From assembly GCA_036477795.1 (NCBI GenBank), contig JAZGDL010000253.1, positions 1-61,806 on the forward strand: a DNA stretch of 61,806 nucleotides, read 5' to 3'. The position numbers and the translations under genes are program-made. Shown piece after piece: positions 1 through 8,835 of the stretch. Within the stretch, counting starts at the first letter, position 1, and each line of letters starts with the position of its first letter. Source of the DNA: JAZGDL01 sp036477795. GTDB lineage: Bacteria > Planctomycetota > Phycisphaerae > UBA1845. Below the pieces are notes generated by a model that saw nothing but the letters and a program-made list of their open reading frames with translations, searched no databases and was not told the origin of the DNA.

Positions 1-1
1 G

Positions 2-235
2 CGGGCGGTCCACGCCAACGTGGAACAGTATGACCGCGACGAGCTGATGCGGCAGATCGAGAAGGAGATGCTGGAGGCTGCGGATGAGCTGGACTTCGAG
101 CGGGCCGCGGAGCTGCATGCCAAGTTGGAACGGCTGCAGGAGGGCGAGGACGCGGTGACGGTTATGGCGACTGACGATCGTTCTACGAGAAAGAGTAGGA
201 AGGGTCGTAAGGGCGCGGGGAACAGGCGATGGTGA
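2..235 (+). CDS. uvrB: UvrB C-terminal end (5' part outside the window)
   Basis: Only the last 77 codons are present; the frame is open from base 2. UvrB is the damage-recognition helicase subunit of nucleotide excision repair. The visible part carries the UVR motif, EKEMLEAADELDFERAAELH, the UvrC/UvrA-interacting coiled hairpin that closes UvrB proteins, and then a basic tail (RKSRKGRKGAGNRRW). UvrC also has an internal UVR motif, but there it is followed by several hundred more residues; here the stop comes about 40 residues later, which fits UvrB. The assignment rests on this one motif. Confidence 0.75.
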   Translation, partial: RAVHANVEQYDRDELMRQIEKEMLEAADELDFERAAELHAKLERLQEGEDAVTVMATDDRSTRKSRKGRKGAGNRRW

Positions 236-273
236 TGCGTGCGGTGTTGTCGTTTTGTGGTGTTCGTGCCTTG

Positions 274-333
274 GTGTGGATGTGGGCCGCGGCTCTTATT
301 CAAGCGTCTGCCAAACGGCAAGCCACTTCGAAC
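274..333 (+). repeat. Solitary REP-like element, copy A (upstream of nadC)
   Basis: Contains GCGTCTGCCAAACGGCAAGC (304-323) and CACTTCGAA, matching one arm of the inverted-repeat elements beside the transposase at 59.1-60.0 kb. It matches copy B (10849-10906, opposite strand) over about 58 bases, including the flank GTGGATGT...GGCTCTT. Only one arm of the hairpin is recognisable. It ends about 33 bases before the nadC start. Confidence 0.85.
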
Positions 334-365
334 CGCTTTGTATAAGTGTCGATGTTGGAATAACT

Positions 366-1382
366 ATGGACCCGGTTCTGGATGAAATCCGCGAGCGAGC
401 GGTGGAGTTGGCCCGGATGGCGCGGGAGGAGGATCTCGGCGCGGGTGACTTGACCGGTGCACTCGTTGAGGGTGACGAGATTGGTGTGTTTCGTCTGGTT
501 GCGCGGCAGCGTGGGATTCTTGCGGGACGCGCCATCGCGGCTGAGGTGCTCGGAGTCTACGGCGACTCGATCGAACTGACCTGGTCGGAGCGGGCGACCG
601 ACGGGGCTAGGATCGGCGAAGAGGGTGATGTGCTTGCGACGCTTCGAGGGCCTTGCAAGGTTGTGCTGGCGGCCGAGCGCGTGTTTCTCAACTTTCTGCA
701 GCGCCTCAGCGGAATCGCCACGCTGACCCGGGCGTACGTTGACGCCCTTGCGGGAACGGGGGTGCAGATATTTGACACTCGCAAGACAACTCCGGGATGG
801 CGGTTGCTCGAAAAATATGCGGTGCGCTACGGCGGCGGCTGCAACCACCGGATGGGGTTGCACGACGCCATTCTGATCAAGGATAATCACCTCGCTGGGG
901 TACCGACCGAGCAACTGGCCGGCCGCGTATTCGAAATGCTGAGTAAGGCACAGAGGCACGAAGGCGCGAAGACCCGAAGGGGATGGCGGGCGACGATGCC
1001 TAGAGTGGAGGATTCTCGCGGGGGAGCGCCGGAGATGGAGCGGCGCCCGGCGTTCGTTGAGGTCGAGGCGGATTCGGTCGAGCAGGCGGCGGAGCTTTTC
1101 AAGGTGACCGGCATCGACGTGATTCTGCTGGACAACTTCTCCCATGCGGACTTGCGCAAGGTGATCGAAATGCGCGACGGACTGGGGCTGAAGGCGACGG
1201 TAGCCTTGGAGGCGTCCGGCGGAATCACTCTCGAGACCGTGCGGGCGGTGGCCCAGACCGGTGTGGATCGGATTTCCGTGGGTGCCATCACCCACTCGGC
1301 CCCGGCCCTGGATCTGGCGTTGGAGCGGCATGACAACCCTGGAGGCACGGGGGACGAAGATGGCGGTAGTGCTGGGGATTGA
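366..1382 (+). CDS. nadC: Nicotinate-nucleotide diphosphorylase (quinolinate phosphoribosyltransferase)
   Basis: Makes nicotinate mononucleotide from quinolinate and PRPP in de novo NAD synthesis. Family blocks occur in order: DTRKTTPGWRLLEKYAV, GGGCNHR, ILIKDNH, FVEVEAD, IDVILLDNF, ALEASGGI. ATG 366 is chosen because the family begins near the MDPVLDEI helix; the in-frame codons upstream belong to a dispersed repeat. Odd: residues about 196-228, between DNHLAGV and FVEVEAD, are an extra segment. Its first part (QRHEGAKTRRG) is the translation of an octamer-type repeat (bases about 950-985) that is common between genes elsewhere in the window. Whether the enzyme tolerates the insert is an inference from the intact frame on both sides. 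The 3' end overlaps tsaD by 23 bases, so translation is probably coupled. Confidence 0.92.
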   Translation: MDPVLDEIRERAVELARMAREEDLGAGDLTGALVEGDEIGVFRLVARQRGILAGRAIAAEVLGVYGDSIELTWSERATDGARIGEEGDVLATLRGPCKVVLAAERVFLNFLQRLSGIATLTRAYVDALAGTGVQIFDTRKTTPGWRLLEKYAVRYGGGCNHRMGLHDAILIKDNHLAGVPTEQLAGRVFEMLSKAQRHEGAKTRRGWRATMPRVEDSRGGAPEMERRPAFVEVEADSVEQAAELFKVTGIDVILLDNFSHADLRKVIEMRDGLGLKATVALEASGGITLETVRAVAQTGVDRISVGAITHSAPALDLALERHDNPGGTGDEDGGSAGD

Positions 1383-2373
1383 GACGTCTTGTGACGAGAC
1401 GGCGGCGGCGGTGGTGGTCGACGGGCGGGAGGTGCGCAGCAACATCGTCGCGTCGCAGGTGGATCTGCACGCCAAGTACGGCGGGGTGGTGCCGGAGATT
1501 GCTTCGCGGGCCCACATTGAGCGGCTGGACGGTGTGGTGGCTGAGGCCCTGGAATCCGCCGGAGTGACAGGTGATGACATTGACGCGATCGCGGTGACGG
1601 CAAGACCGGGCTTGATCGGCTCGCTGTTGATCGGCGTGACCGCGGCTAAGACGCTGAGCTGGTACTGGGGCAAGCCGCTGGTGGCGGTGGATCACGTCTT
1701 GGCTCATGCGTGCAGTCCGGCGATAGGGGTGGATGAACCGATCTGGCCCGCGGTGGGGCTGGTAGTATCCGGCGGGCACACATCGCTGTACCGGGTGGAT
1801 GGTTTTGACTCGATCGAGCCGTTGGGACGGACCACGGACGACGCCGCCGGCGAGGCCTTTGACAAGGTGGCGACGATCTTGGGGTTGGGGTATCCGGGTG
1901 GGCCGGAGATTGATCGCCTTGCCCGGCGCGGAGACGCGTCGGCTGTACAGTTCCCGCGGACTATGTTGGGACGGGAGTCTTTGGACTTTTCGTTTTCCGG
2001 GCTGAAGACGGCGGTGTTGTATCATGTGAATGGCCCGGGCAAGACCTCGGGCGGGATTGAGAAGTTGAGTGAACAGCAGATCGCCGACATCGCCGCGGCG
2101 TTTCAGGAGGCCGTCGTCGATGTGCTGGTGGCCAAGACCATGCGGGCGTTGGATCGGACCGGTTTGTCGGCGGTGGCGTTGAGCGGCGGCGTGGCGGCCA
2201 ATGGGCGACTACGCCAGAAGCTGGCGGATGCCTGTCGGCAACGGGGAGCCCTGTTTCACGCAGCCAAGATCCCGTATTGCATGGACAACGCAGCCATGAT
2301 CGCAGCGCTGGGAGAGCACCTGCTGCGACGTGGGGAGATCGCCTCACTGGAGCTGGACGCGTCAGCCCGGTAG
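1360..2373 (+). CDS. tsaD: tRNA N6-adenosine threonylcarbamoyltransferase TsaD
   Basis: Kae1/TsaD ASKHA-fold enzyme that transfers threonylcarbamoyl to A37 of ANN-decoding tRNAs together with TsaB and TsaE. Seen: GIETSCDETAAAVV at the N-terminus, the metal-binding DHVLAH (H-x3-H), VVSGGHTSLY, DFSFSGLKTA, ALSGGVAANGRLR and MDNAAMIA near the C-terminus. The 337 residues match the usual length of about 340. The start is ATG 1360, inside the end of nadC; the family starts directly with this GIETSCDE strand. No tsaB or tsaE is in the window. Confidence 0.95.
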   Translation: MAVVLGIETSCDETAAAVVVDGREVRSNIVASQVDLHAKYGGVVPEIASRAHIERLDGVVAEALESAGVTGDDIDAIAVTARPGLIGSLLIGVTAAKTLSWYWGKPLVAVDHVLAHACSPAIGVDEPIWPAVGLVVSGGHTSLYRVDGFDSIEPLGRTTDDAAGEAFDKVATILGLGYPGGPEIDRLARRGDASAVQFPRTMLGRESLDFSFSGLKTAVLYHVNGPGKTSGGIEKLSEQQIADIAAAFQEAVVDVLVAKTMRALDRTGLSAVALSGGVAANGRLRQKLADACRQRGALFHAAKIPYCMDNAAMIAALGEHLLRRGEIASLELDASAR

Positions 2374-2384
2374 TTGACAAGATA

Positions 2385-2450
2385 GGCACGAAGGCACGAA
2401 GGCACGAAGGGGAATCGCCAATCGTCATTCCGCAATCCTCAATCTTCGCT
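2385..2450. repeat. Composite octamer/heptamer tract
   Basis: Three copies of GGCACGAA, then GGGGAATCGCCAATCGTCATT and related heptamer-like units. This is the reverse orientation of the composite tract found about fifteen times in the window. It fills the gap between tsaD and the mocA-like gene and runs past the mocA stop (2439). Confidence 0.85.
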
Positions 2451-3023
2451 CTTCCGCCCCAGTTCGATATCCTCGGGCGTATCGATGTCAAACACAACGG
2501 CGCGATGTTCTGTCGGGAAGTACTCGACCAGCTCGGGATGATCGCGGATTAGCGTCCTGGCCCCAACGTCACCTTCGAGCTTCAACAACTTCTCTTTGCA
2601 TGACTGAGCGAACACGACCGGATGGCCGTTGCGTTGCTGATAGACCGGAACCAGGATTTGCTTATCACTGCGGCGGAATGCTTCGATAATCGTCGTAAGT
2701 ATCTCCTCGGTCAGCTCCGGCATATCAGCCAGGGCCACCAGGAAGATATCCGCCTCGGACGCCGCAGCCGCAACGCCCGTCCGCAGCGACGCTCCCAGCC
2801 CATCAAGATAGTCGGCGTTGACCACCGCACGGCATTTCGATGCCTCCACCGGCAACCGGAAGCCGGGATTCACCACGACGATGATCTCATCAATGAGGGG
2901 AGAATCCACGAACGGGGCGAGGGCGCAGTCAAAAAGCCGCTGTCCCTTATAGGGCAGCGAGAGCTTGTCGGTCTTCATTCGGGAGGCGGCGCCGGCGGCC
3001 AGCAAGATGCAGGTGGTAAACAT
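2439..3023 (-). CDS. mocA: MobA-like NTP transferase, probable molybdenum cofactor cytidylyltransferase
   Basis: 194 residues with the nucleotidyltransferase signature LLAAGAASRM near the N-terminus, then KLSLPYKG, VVNADYLDGLGASLRTG and ALADMPELT. The family is the MocA/YgfJ type, which attaches CMP to molybdopterin to give the MCD cofactor of xanthine-dehydrogenase-type enzymes. ATG 3023 puts the GFT-fold strand (MFTTCILLAAG) at the N-terminus and has GGGGA about 10 bases upstream; an ATG nine codons earlier is possible. It lies on the same strand as, and directly downstream of, the ssnA/xdhD/ygfM-type genes whose cofactor it would finish, which supports MocA over MobA (MGD) as the specific role. 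Confidence 0.85.
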   Translation of the reverse strand: MFTTCILLAAGAASRMKTDKLSLPYKGQRLFDCALAPFVDSPLIDEIIVVVNPGFRLPVEASKCRAVVNADYLDGLGASLRTGVAAAASEADIFLVALADMPELTEEILTTIIEAFRRSDKQILVPVYQQRNGHPVVFAQSCKEKLLKLEGDVGARTLIRDHPELVEYFPTEHRAVVFDIDTPEDIELGRKSED

Positions 3024-3052
3024 AACATGGATTCCCCGCACGGGCCTCATAA

Positions 3053-3156
3053 GATTGACGATTGACGATTGGGGATTGCGGATTCCCCTTCGTCCCTTCG
3101 TCCCTCTGTCCCATCTTCCCTTCGTGCCTCCGTCCCTTCGTGCCTCCGTGCCTATC
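3053..3156. repeat. Composite heptamer/octamer tract
   Basis: GATTGAC heptamers, GGGGATTGCGGATT, CCCC, then TTCGTCCC octamers. It fills the gap between the ssnA-type and mocA-type genes. Confidence 0.9.
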
Positions 3157-3158
3157 TG

Positions 3159-4673
3159 TTACATAAGTCCGCTCTTGTGGGCGCCCGTGCCGCTTAGTTC
3201 CGGGGCTGATGCCCGGTATGCCACGAAGAGCTCTGAGAGCGTCTGGACCGCGGCCATTATCTGTTGGGGCGTGCTGCCGTCTTCGAAGGGCAGTACGCGG
3301 CCGCCTTCCTTGAGCACCCGGCCGCGAGACACCACGGTGTCGATCTCGCTGCCGTCGGCGGCCCAGATCAGGTTCTCCATGACGTTGTCGAGCCGGGTGG
3401 GCACTAGGTTGGGGCTGGTCAAACCGACCACCACCCAGTCCGCCTGCCGCCCCGGAGCCAACTCGCCCAAGTTCAGGCGTAGGATGCCGGCCGGCACCAC
3501 CGTGATCATTTCCAGCACTTGCTGCGCGGGCAACAGCGTGGCGTCCTGATGGAATGCTTTCTGGTACTGCGCCGTCAAACGGGCGGCGGCAAGGATGTTC
3601 TGGTTGTCCGCCGACCCTGAGCCGTCCGTCGAGATCGCGATAGTAATGCCGGCCTCCAGCATCTCCATCACCGGCGGCATGCCCGAGCCCAGGATGGTGT
3701 TGGCCAGCGGATTGTGCACCACTTTCGTTCCCGTACGTGCGAGTATCTCCACGTCCCGCGGTCCGCAGTTCACCTGATGGGCCAGCACGCTCCGCTCGTC
3801 GAGAATTCCGATAGAGTCGGCGAACTCGACCGGTGTCATTCCCGGCTCGACTTCCTCCTGAAACCACTTTGTGGTCTTGGGTTCTTCGGAGCTGTGGGTG
3901 TGGAAGAGAGTATCGTGCTCGCGGGCCCATGCTTTGAGAGGTTTCAGTACTTCGCGGCTGTTGGAAAACACCTGATCCGGACCGGGGCAGAAGGTGGTGC
4001 ACTTGAGGCCGCCGATTCTGACGGCTTTGTCCAGTCGTCCGACGGCGTCTTCGGGTCGATCAAGCAGGTCCGCGAAGTAGTTTCGGTCCTGCCCACCGAT
4101 GGCTACGATCATAGTCGTGCCCGCAGACTCGTTGACCCGAGCGATTTCCTCTACGTGGTACTTGTTGTAGTTGCAATGGTGCACCATACAGGCGGTGATG
4201 CCGTAATGAATGTCGCACAGGCGGGCCATGCGGTACGTCGCAATCTGGGGAGAACAGCCTAACTCCTTGGTGAGGCGGCCATGCTCGGAGTTGATAAATC
4301 CGGTGAACGGGTTGACCGCATGGTCCAGCCAGCTCGTCAGAGGTTCGTCTTTGGCAATCCCGATTATGGGTTGCTCATGATCGTGGCCGTGGGCTTTGAC
4401 GAACGCCGGCAAGAGGACCCCACGCAGGCGTGGAATGGCGTCGTCGCTGTTCGGGTTGCCGGCCGATCGATGGCGATCCGCTCCGACAATGTTTAGTGCC
4501 GACCCCAAATGGGTCAGCAACTCCTCGCCTCTCTCTGCGGTGTAGGGTCCGACCTCTTTGATGGTCTCGCCTTCAGCCAGCACGTAGCCGTCACGGATGC
4601 GCCGGCTTCGTTCAGACTCGCTCAACGGCAGTAAAAAGTCGGCACGGCAAATGGTGTAACGCGTGTTCGCCAT
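3159..4673 (-). CDS. ssnA: Amidohydrolase, SsnA/chlorohydrolase-like
   Basis: 504-residue metal-dependent hydrolase of the amidohydrolase superfamily (TRZ/ATZ-like). Metal-ligand motifs: AFVKAHGHDHE (H-x-H), FHTHSSEE, LAHQVNCGP and ISTDGSGSADN, the last holding the catalytic Asp. The C-terminus has the usual GRQADWVVV and SRGRVLKEGG strands. The substrate cannot be told from sequence; SsnA of E. coli sits in the same gene neighbourhood and is only loosely characterised. ATG 4673 is 9 bases after the xdhD stop and is followed at once by the small beta-domain (TRYTICRADFLLP). A longer reading frame exists upstream but it runs inside xdhD. Probably in one operon with the two hydroxylase subunits. 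Confidence 0.85.
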   Translation of the reverse strand: MANTRYTICRADFLLPLSESERSRRIRDGYVLAEGETIKEVGPYTAERGEELLTHLGSALNIVGADRHRSAGNPNSDDAIPRLRGVLLPAFVKAHGHDHEQPIIGIAKDEPLTSWLDHAVNPFTGFINSEHGRLTKELGCSPQIATYRMARLCDIHYGITACMVHHCNYNKYHVEEIARVNESAGTTMIVAIGGQDRNYFADLLDRPEDAVGRLDKAVRIGGLKCTTFCPGPDQVFSNSREVLKPLKAWAREHDTLFHTHSSEEPKTTKWFQEEVEPGMTPVEFADSIGILDERSVLAHQVNCGPRDVEILARTGTKVVHNPLANTILGSGMPPVMEMLEAGITIAISTDGSGSADNQNILAAARLTAQYQKAFHQDATLLPAQQVLEMITVVPAGILRLNLGELAPGRQADWVVVGLTSPNLVPTRLDNVMENLIWAADGSEIDTVVSRGRVLKEGGRVLPFEDGSTPQQIMAAVQTLSELFVAYRASAPELSGTGAHKSGLM

Positions 4674-4681
4674 GTTTCTCT

Positions 4682-7621
4682 TCAGGCAGGTGTATCGACA
4701 AGCTCCGACGGCGGCGAGGATGGCTGGCCCCGCCTGCTGACGCCTGATTTGGCGTCTTTGATCTTGCCAAGTCCCCGCAGCAACTTCTCCGCCGTAAAGG
4801 GCCATTCCCGGAGCCACACACCGGTTGCGTCGTGAATCGCAGCGGCGATGGCCGGCGCAGCACCGTTGCAACTGATCTCGGCGATTGACTTACTGCCGTA
4901 GGGGCCGAAGGGATCGTTGGTGTAAACCAGTTCCGACCGGAAATCATCCGGCACATCGCCTATCATGGGCACTTTGTAATCAAGCAGGTTGGCGTTGAGG
5001 CACCGGCCCTTATCGTCCAGGATCAACTCTTCGTAGAGTGAGTGGCCGATGGTCTTCAACGCCCCACCGTACATCTGGCCCAAGGCCAATTCGGGGTTGA
5101 TGGGCGTGCCGCAATCCTGAAGAGAGTAGTACTTCTGAACTTTGATCTCACCCGTGCGCATGTTGACGCCTACCTGACAGAAGTGGGCCCCGTACGGGAA
5201 AGACGCTTTGTCCGCTATGAAGTTTCCGGTCGCGGACAAAGGCCCGCAGCCGACGCCGGTGTGGGTGTGCAAGGCGATGTCCTTGTACGTTACCGAGCCT
5301 TTCTTCCCCTTGACGGTTGAGGGATACACCACCTCGAGGTCGCTTTGGGGCTCGTTCAGCATCTCCGAAGCCAACTGCAGAATCTTGATCTTCAGAGCCG
5401 CCGCGGCGTTGAGGGCCGCGCCACCGGAGAAGTATGTTCCGCTCGAAGCGTAAGTGCCGCAGTCATACGGGGTGGCATCGGTGTCCGCAGTGACCAGGGC
5501 GACGTCTTCCATATCGGTGCAGAGACACTCCGCGGTCATCTTGGTCACTACAGTATCGAGCCCCGATCCCAGATCCGCCCCGCCGCTCAGAAGCGTGAGC
5601 GTGCCGTCGGTCGACATGATGACCGCGGCGTTGGCGGAATCGAGTCCCGGCAGCCCGGAGCCCTGCTGGACGAGGGTGACGCCCTTGCCGATCCTGACGT
5701 CCGGGTCATCGCTCTCATTCTTGACCCCCCAATCGATCATCTCGGCGCCCTTCTTCAGAGCCGGCCCCAGGCCGCAACTGGAAACGCGCTGCGGCGTTCC
5801 TTCACGTCCTTCGCCCAGGCAACGGAGGATCTCCAGCATGGAACCGTCCTGCACGCGGTTTTTCTCGATGAACTCCAGATGCTCGATCCCCAGTTTCCGG
5901 GCCAGTTCCGCGGCGGCGGTCTGCAGGGCGAAGTTGCCCTTAGGTGCGCCGTAGCCCTGGTACGCCCCCGTTGGCAGGATGTTCGAATAGTAGGTAGTGA
6001 CGTAAAACTGCACGTTGTCACAGAGGAACAGGGGCAGTGACTTGGAGCAGGCGTTCATCGGAACCGTCAGGCAATGGCCGCCGTAGGGGCCGGTGTTGGC
6101 CTTGACGTCCATCAGAATCGCAGTCAGTTTGCCGTCGTTCTTGGCGCCCAACTTGATCGTGATCTTCATCGGGTGGCGCGTTCGCGAAGCGATGAACTCC
6201 TCCTCGCGATCAAACCGGAACAAGACCGGCCTGCCCGTCACCCATGTGCAATAGGCGGCCACGTCCTCGAGAACGACTTCCTGCTTGGAGCCAAAGCCGC
6301 CGCCGATCCGTTCCTTGATCACCCGGACCTTGGCCTCACTGATCCCCAGTATGCGCGCAAGGATTCGCCGGAGGTGCCAAGGAACCTGCGTCGAGGCATG
6401 AACCACCAGCCGGCCATTCTCCATCCGCGTGTAGACCACGTGCGGCTCCGCCGGTGTACACTGAATCTGACCGGTTTCGTAAACCGCCTCATGGATGACG
6501 TCGGCCTGTTCGAAGCCTTCGTCAATATTGCCGATGCCACCTTCAACGCGAGCTGCAATGTTGCGACGCGGGTCGGCGTGGATGGGGAACTGGTAGATGA
6601 TCTTTCCGTCGCGCGGGTCGGCTGGGCTGTTATCGAGGTCGTCCGGTGCACCCACCACGTATTCCAGCTCACTGTTGTGAATCAGAGGTGCATCATCCGC
6701 GGCAGCATCATCGATCGTCAGAACGTGCGGGAGCACTTCGTACTGAACCTTGATCGTCTTAATTGCTTCAGCGGCGATCTCCGGCGTCTCAGCCACCACC
6801 GCTGCCACGCGGTCACCGACGTGCCGCACCTTCTCGCCCAGCATCCTGCGGTCATAAGGCGAGGGCTCGGGGAAGCCTTGCCCAGCCTGGGTATAGTAGA
6901 CGTCGGGGCAGTTCTTGTGCGTCAGCACGAATACGACTCCGGGCATGGCCTCAGCGGTGCTGGTGTCGATGTGCTTGATGTAGGCGTGGGCATGGGGGCT
7001 GCGGAGCATCTTTATGTGGCAGCTTCCGGGCAGCACCATGTCTTCCACAAACGCCCGCTCACCGCAAGCCAGCCGCTTGCCGTCCACCTTGCGCTTGACC
7101 TTGCCCACTAAGCGTAGATCGTCACGGAACTCGGGAGCATGGCAGCCGTTGTGCTTCGGATCAGCCATGCGCTTCCGAGCCACGTCGACCGCGTTGAACA
7201 TCTGTTCGTATCCGGTGCAGCGACAGAAAGTGCCGGACAAGGCGTCCGTAATATCAGCTCGCGTCGGGTTTTCAACGCGCTCCAATAGCTCGTGAGTCGC
7301 CAGCATCGCAGCCGGCGAGCAGTATCCACACTGCACCACGCCGGCGTCGACGAACGCCGACTGGATCGGCGACAGCTCGTGGTTCTGTGAGAGGAATTCG
7401 ATGGTCTGGACTTTCTTCCCAGCTATCTGTGGGGCTAGCAACAGACAAGAGTTGACAACCTTGCCGTCCAGGAGAATGGCACAGGCGCCGCACGAACCCT
7501 GACAATCACAGACGTTCCGTACTGAGAAAACTCCCTCGCGCTGCAGCAGGTCTCGAACCTTCTCGCCGGGCTCAGTGTCGAACGTCCGCGTTGCATCGTT
7601 CAGCGTAACCGTGATTCTCAT
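4682..7621 (-). CDS. xdhD: XdhD-type molybdenum hydroxylase, fused [2Fe-2S] and molybdopterin subunits
   Basis: 979 residues. Residues 1-165 form the two [2Fe-2S] domains: CDCQGSCGAC (38-47), VVNSC, then VQCGYCSP and FCRCTGYEQ. The rest is the xanthine-dehydrogenase large subunit: IKMLRSPHAHA, RHVGDRVAAVVAE, STQVPWHLRR, ERIGGGFGSKQ, GAYQGYGAPKGNFA, GGADLGSGLDTVVTKM and GSKSIAEISCNGAAP with the catalytic Glu. Many of these blocks match what I know of E. coli XdhD (putative hypoxanthine oxidase, implicated in purine catabolism and suspected to be selenium-dependent). In E. coli XdhD most FeS cysteines are lost; here they are present, although the first group is spaced one residue off the classical C-x4-C-x2-C. 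ATG 7621 has AAGGA about 11 bases upstream; ATG 7633 overlaps that site and is less likely. Confidence 0.9.
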   Translation of the reverse strand: MRITVTLNDATRTFDTEPGEKVRDLLQREGVFSVRNVCDCQGSCGACAILLDGKVVNSCLLLAPQIAGKKVQTIEFLSQNHELSPIQSAFVDAGVVQCGYCSPAAMLATHELLERVENPTRADITDALSGTFCRCTGYEQMFNAVDVARKRMADPKHNGCHAPEFRDDLRLVGKVKRKVDGKRLACGERAFVEDMVLPGSCHIKMLRSPHAHAYIKHIDTSTAEAMPGVVFVLTHKNCPDVYYTQAGQGFPEPSPYDRRMLGEKVRHVGDRVAAVVAETPEIAAEAIKTIKVQYEVLPHVLTIDDAAADDAPLIHNSELEYVVGAPDDLDNSPADPRDGKIIYQFPIHADPRRNIAARVEGGIGNIDEGFEQADVIHEAVYETGQIQCTPAEPHVVYTRMENGRLVVHASTQVPWHLRRILARILGISEAKVRVIKERIGGGFGSKQEVVLEDVAAYCTWVTGRPVLFRFDREEEFIASRTRHPMKITIKLGAKNDGKLTAILMDVKANTGPYGGHCLTVPMNACSKSLPLFLCDNVQFYVTTYYSNILPTGAYQGYGAPKGNFALQTAAAELARKLGIEHLEFIEKNRVQDGSMLEILRCLGEGREGTPQRVSSCGLGPALKKGAEMIDWGVKNESDDPDVRIGKGVTLVQQGSGLPGLDSANAAVIMSTDGTLTLLSGGADLGSGLDTVVTKMTAECLCTDMEDVALVTADTDATPYDCGTYASSGTYFSGGAALNAAAALKIKILQLASEMLNEPQSDLEVVYPSTVKGKKGSVTYKDIALHTHTGVGCGPLSATGNFIADKASFPYGAHFCQVGVNMRTGEIKVQKYYSLQDCGTPINPELALGQMYGGALKTIGHSLYEELILDDKGRCLNANLLDYKVPMIGDVPDDFRSELVYTNDPFGPYGSKSIAEISCNGAAPAIAAAIHDATGVWLREWPFTAEKLLRGLGKIKDAKSGVSRRGQPSSPPSELVDTPA

Positions 7622-7626
7622 TTTGT

Positions 7627-8442
7627 TTACCATCCTTCTTGCTGACAGGCCCCGAGGATGGTATTAGCCACCAGCACACCGGCCAGGTATCTCTTGAATT
7701 CGACACTCCCGCGAATATCAGCCGCCGGGGAGACGTGATCCGCCACCGAGCGTTCAATCGTTTCTCGGGCCGGTAGAGGCTTGCCCTGTAACTCCTCCTC
7801 CACCGCCTGCAGCCGAATCACGTGTTTGGCAACACCGCCGACGGCGATGATCGGGGCGGTGATGACGTTTCCATCCTTCGTCAGAGAAACCGCGGCGGTG
7901 ATGATCGCAGGATCGTTGGCTGTGAGGGAGTGCTTTTCGACCGCTACCGAGCGCGGCGGATCGCTCTTGGGGATCCGCACGTGGGTGATGAGATCTTCGC
8001 GTTCATCCGTTAGGTATTGCCCCGCGGGAATGGTATCCGTCGCGCCCCCGGCTGCAACGTCAACCGTCGCTTCCAGCGCAACCAGGACCGGAATCAGGCT
8101 GCCGCATGATTGGTTGCCGGCCAGTTCGCCGCCGATGGTGGCCATGTTGCGAATGTTGCGGTTGATCATATGTCGGGCGGCTGTCCTCACGCAGTCGGGA
8201 ACGTCCGCCGCCTCAATGAGTTGCTGAATGGTGCAGCAGGCGCCGATGATCCATTCGGTTTGGGTGACCCGGACGTCGGTCAGGGCCAGGCGTTCGAGGC
8301 TGATGACGTGTTCCGGCGAGCGGGGAAAAGCCTTCGCGTTGACTTGAGTGCCACCCGCCAGAAACGACGCCAGACTGGCGAACCGTCCCTTGATCGAGAC
8401 GGCTTCTTCAATCGTTGCGGGAGTATGGTATTCCTTGATCAT
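7627..8442 (-). CDS. ygfM: FAD-binding subunit of molybdenum hydroxylase (YgfM/CoxM-like)
   Basis: 271-residue flavoprotein of the xanthine dehydrogenase medium-subunit family. The FAD diphosphate-binding loops are visible: FLAGGTQVNAKAF near the N-terminus and NIRNMATIGGELAGN, followed by VALEATV and the C-terminal CO-dehydrogenase flavoprotein domain (VSLTKDG, AVGGVAK, SVEFKRYLAGVLV). It would pass electrons from the FeS centres of the XdhD-type protein to NAD or another acceptor. Its TAA is 6 bases before the xdhD start. The start is ATG 8442 (MIKEYHTPATIEEA); upstream in-frame codons come from a palindromic repeat. It is the first gene of the molybdenum hydroxylase operon. Confidence 0.88.
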   Translation of the reverse strand: MIKEYHTPATIEEAVSIKGRFASLASFLAGGTQVNAKAFPRSPEHVISLERLALTDVRVTQTEWIIGACCTIQQLIEAADVPDCVRTAARHMINRNIRNMATIGGELAGNQSCGSLIPVLVALEATVDVAAGGATDTIPAGQYLTDEREDLITHVRIPKSDPPRSVAVEKHSLTANDPAIITAAVSLTKDGNVITAPIIAVGGVAKHVIRLQAVEEELQGKPLPARETIERSVADHVSPAADIRGSVEFKRYLAGVLVANTILGACQQEGW

Positions 8443-8835
8443 GCAGTCCGCCCTCTCGGGTGGGTGGCCCATCTCTTCAGAGATGGGGAACACCAATGCC
8501 CTCGGTGAATCGTCTACCCCACGTCTGAAGACGTGGGCCACCCGACAATAATATCAATCGGCGTTTCTCGGCGTCCAAACCCTCCAGAGTATCTTACCCA
8601 AATACCCCTCCGAGTGCGAGACCACGATCCACGATTCCGTTACCGATCCTGGCGCGGCCGCGGCTTTGCCGTCAGCATGCCCCGCGCTGGCGCTTGGGGC
8701 TCTGAACGGCTCTATGATTGTAATGGCACGATTCCAAGTACGCGTTTATCCTCTTCATGCCGCCGCCGATCGACGTGAAACCCACGGACTCGAATCCGCG
8801 GGCTTGGGGCGGATCACGCGTTACCCGAGCATCCC
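8443..8835. other. Intergenic region made largely of palindromic repeats
   Basis: No gene is visible. 8461-8545 is a large inverted repeat: GGGTGGCCCATCTCTTCAGA at one end and GAAGACGTGGGCCACCC at the other, related to the 38-bp repeats at 43519 and 44568. 8680-8702 is a copy of the CCCAAGCGCCAGCGCGGGG family. 8781-8802 is a copy of the CCCACGGATTCG palindrome family (here with CCCACGGACTCG). The last ends about 35 bases before the methyltransferase start. Confidence 0.85.

Noticed and set aside
300..1673. Long minus-strand reading frame opposite nadC and tsaD
   Set aside because: It has no domain features and overlaps two well-supported genes; it is a high-GC shadow frame.
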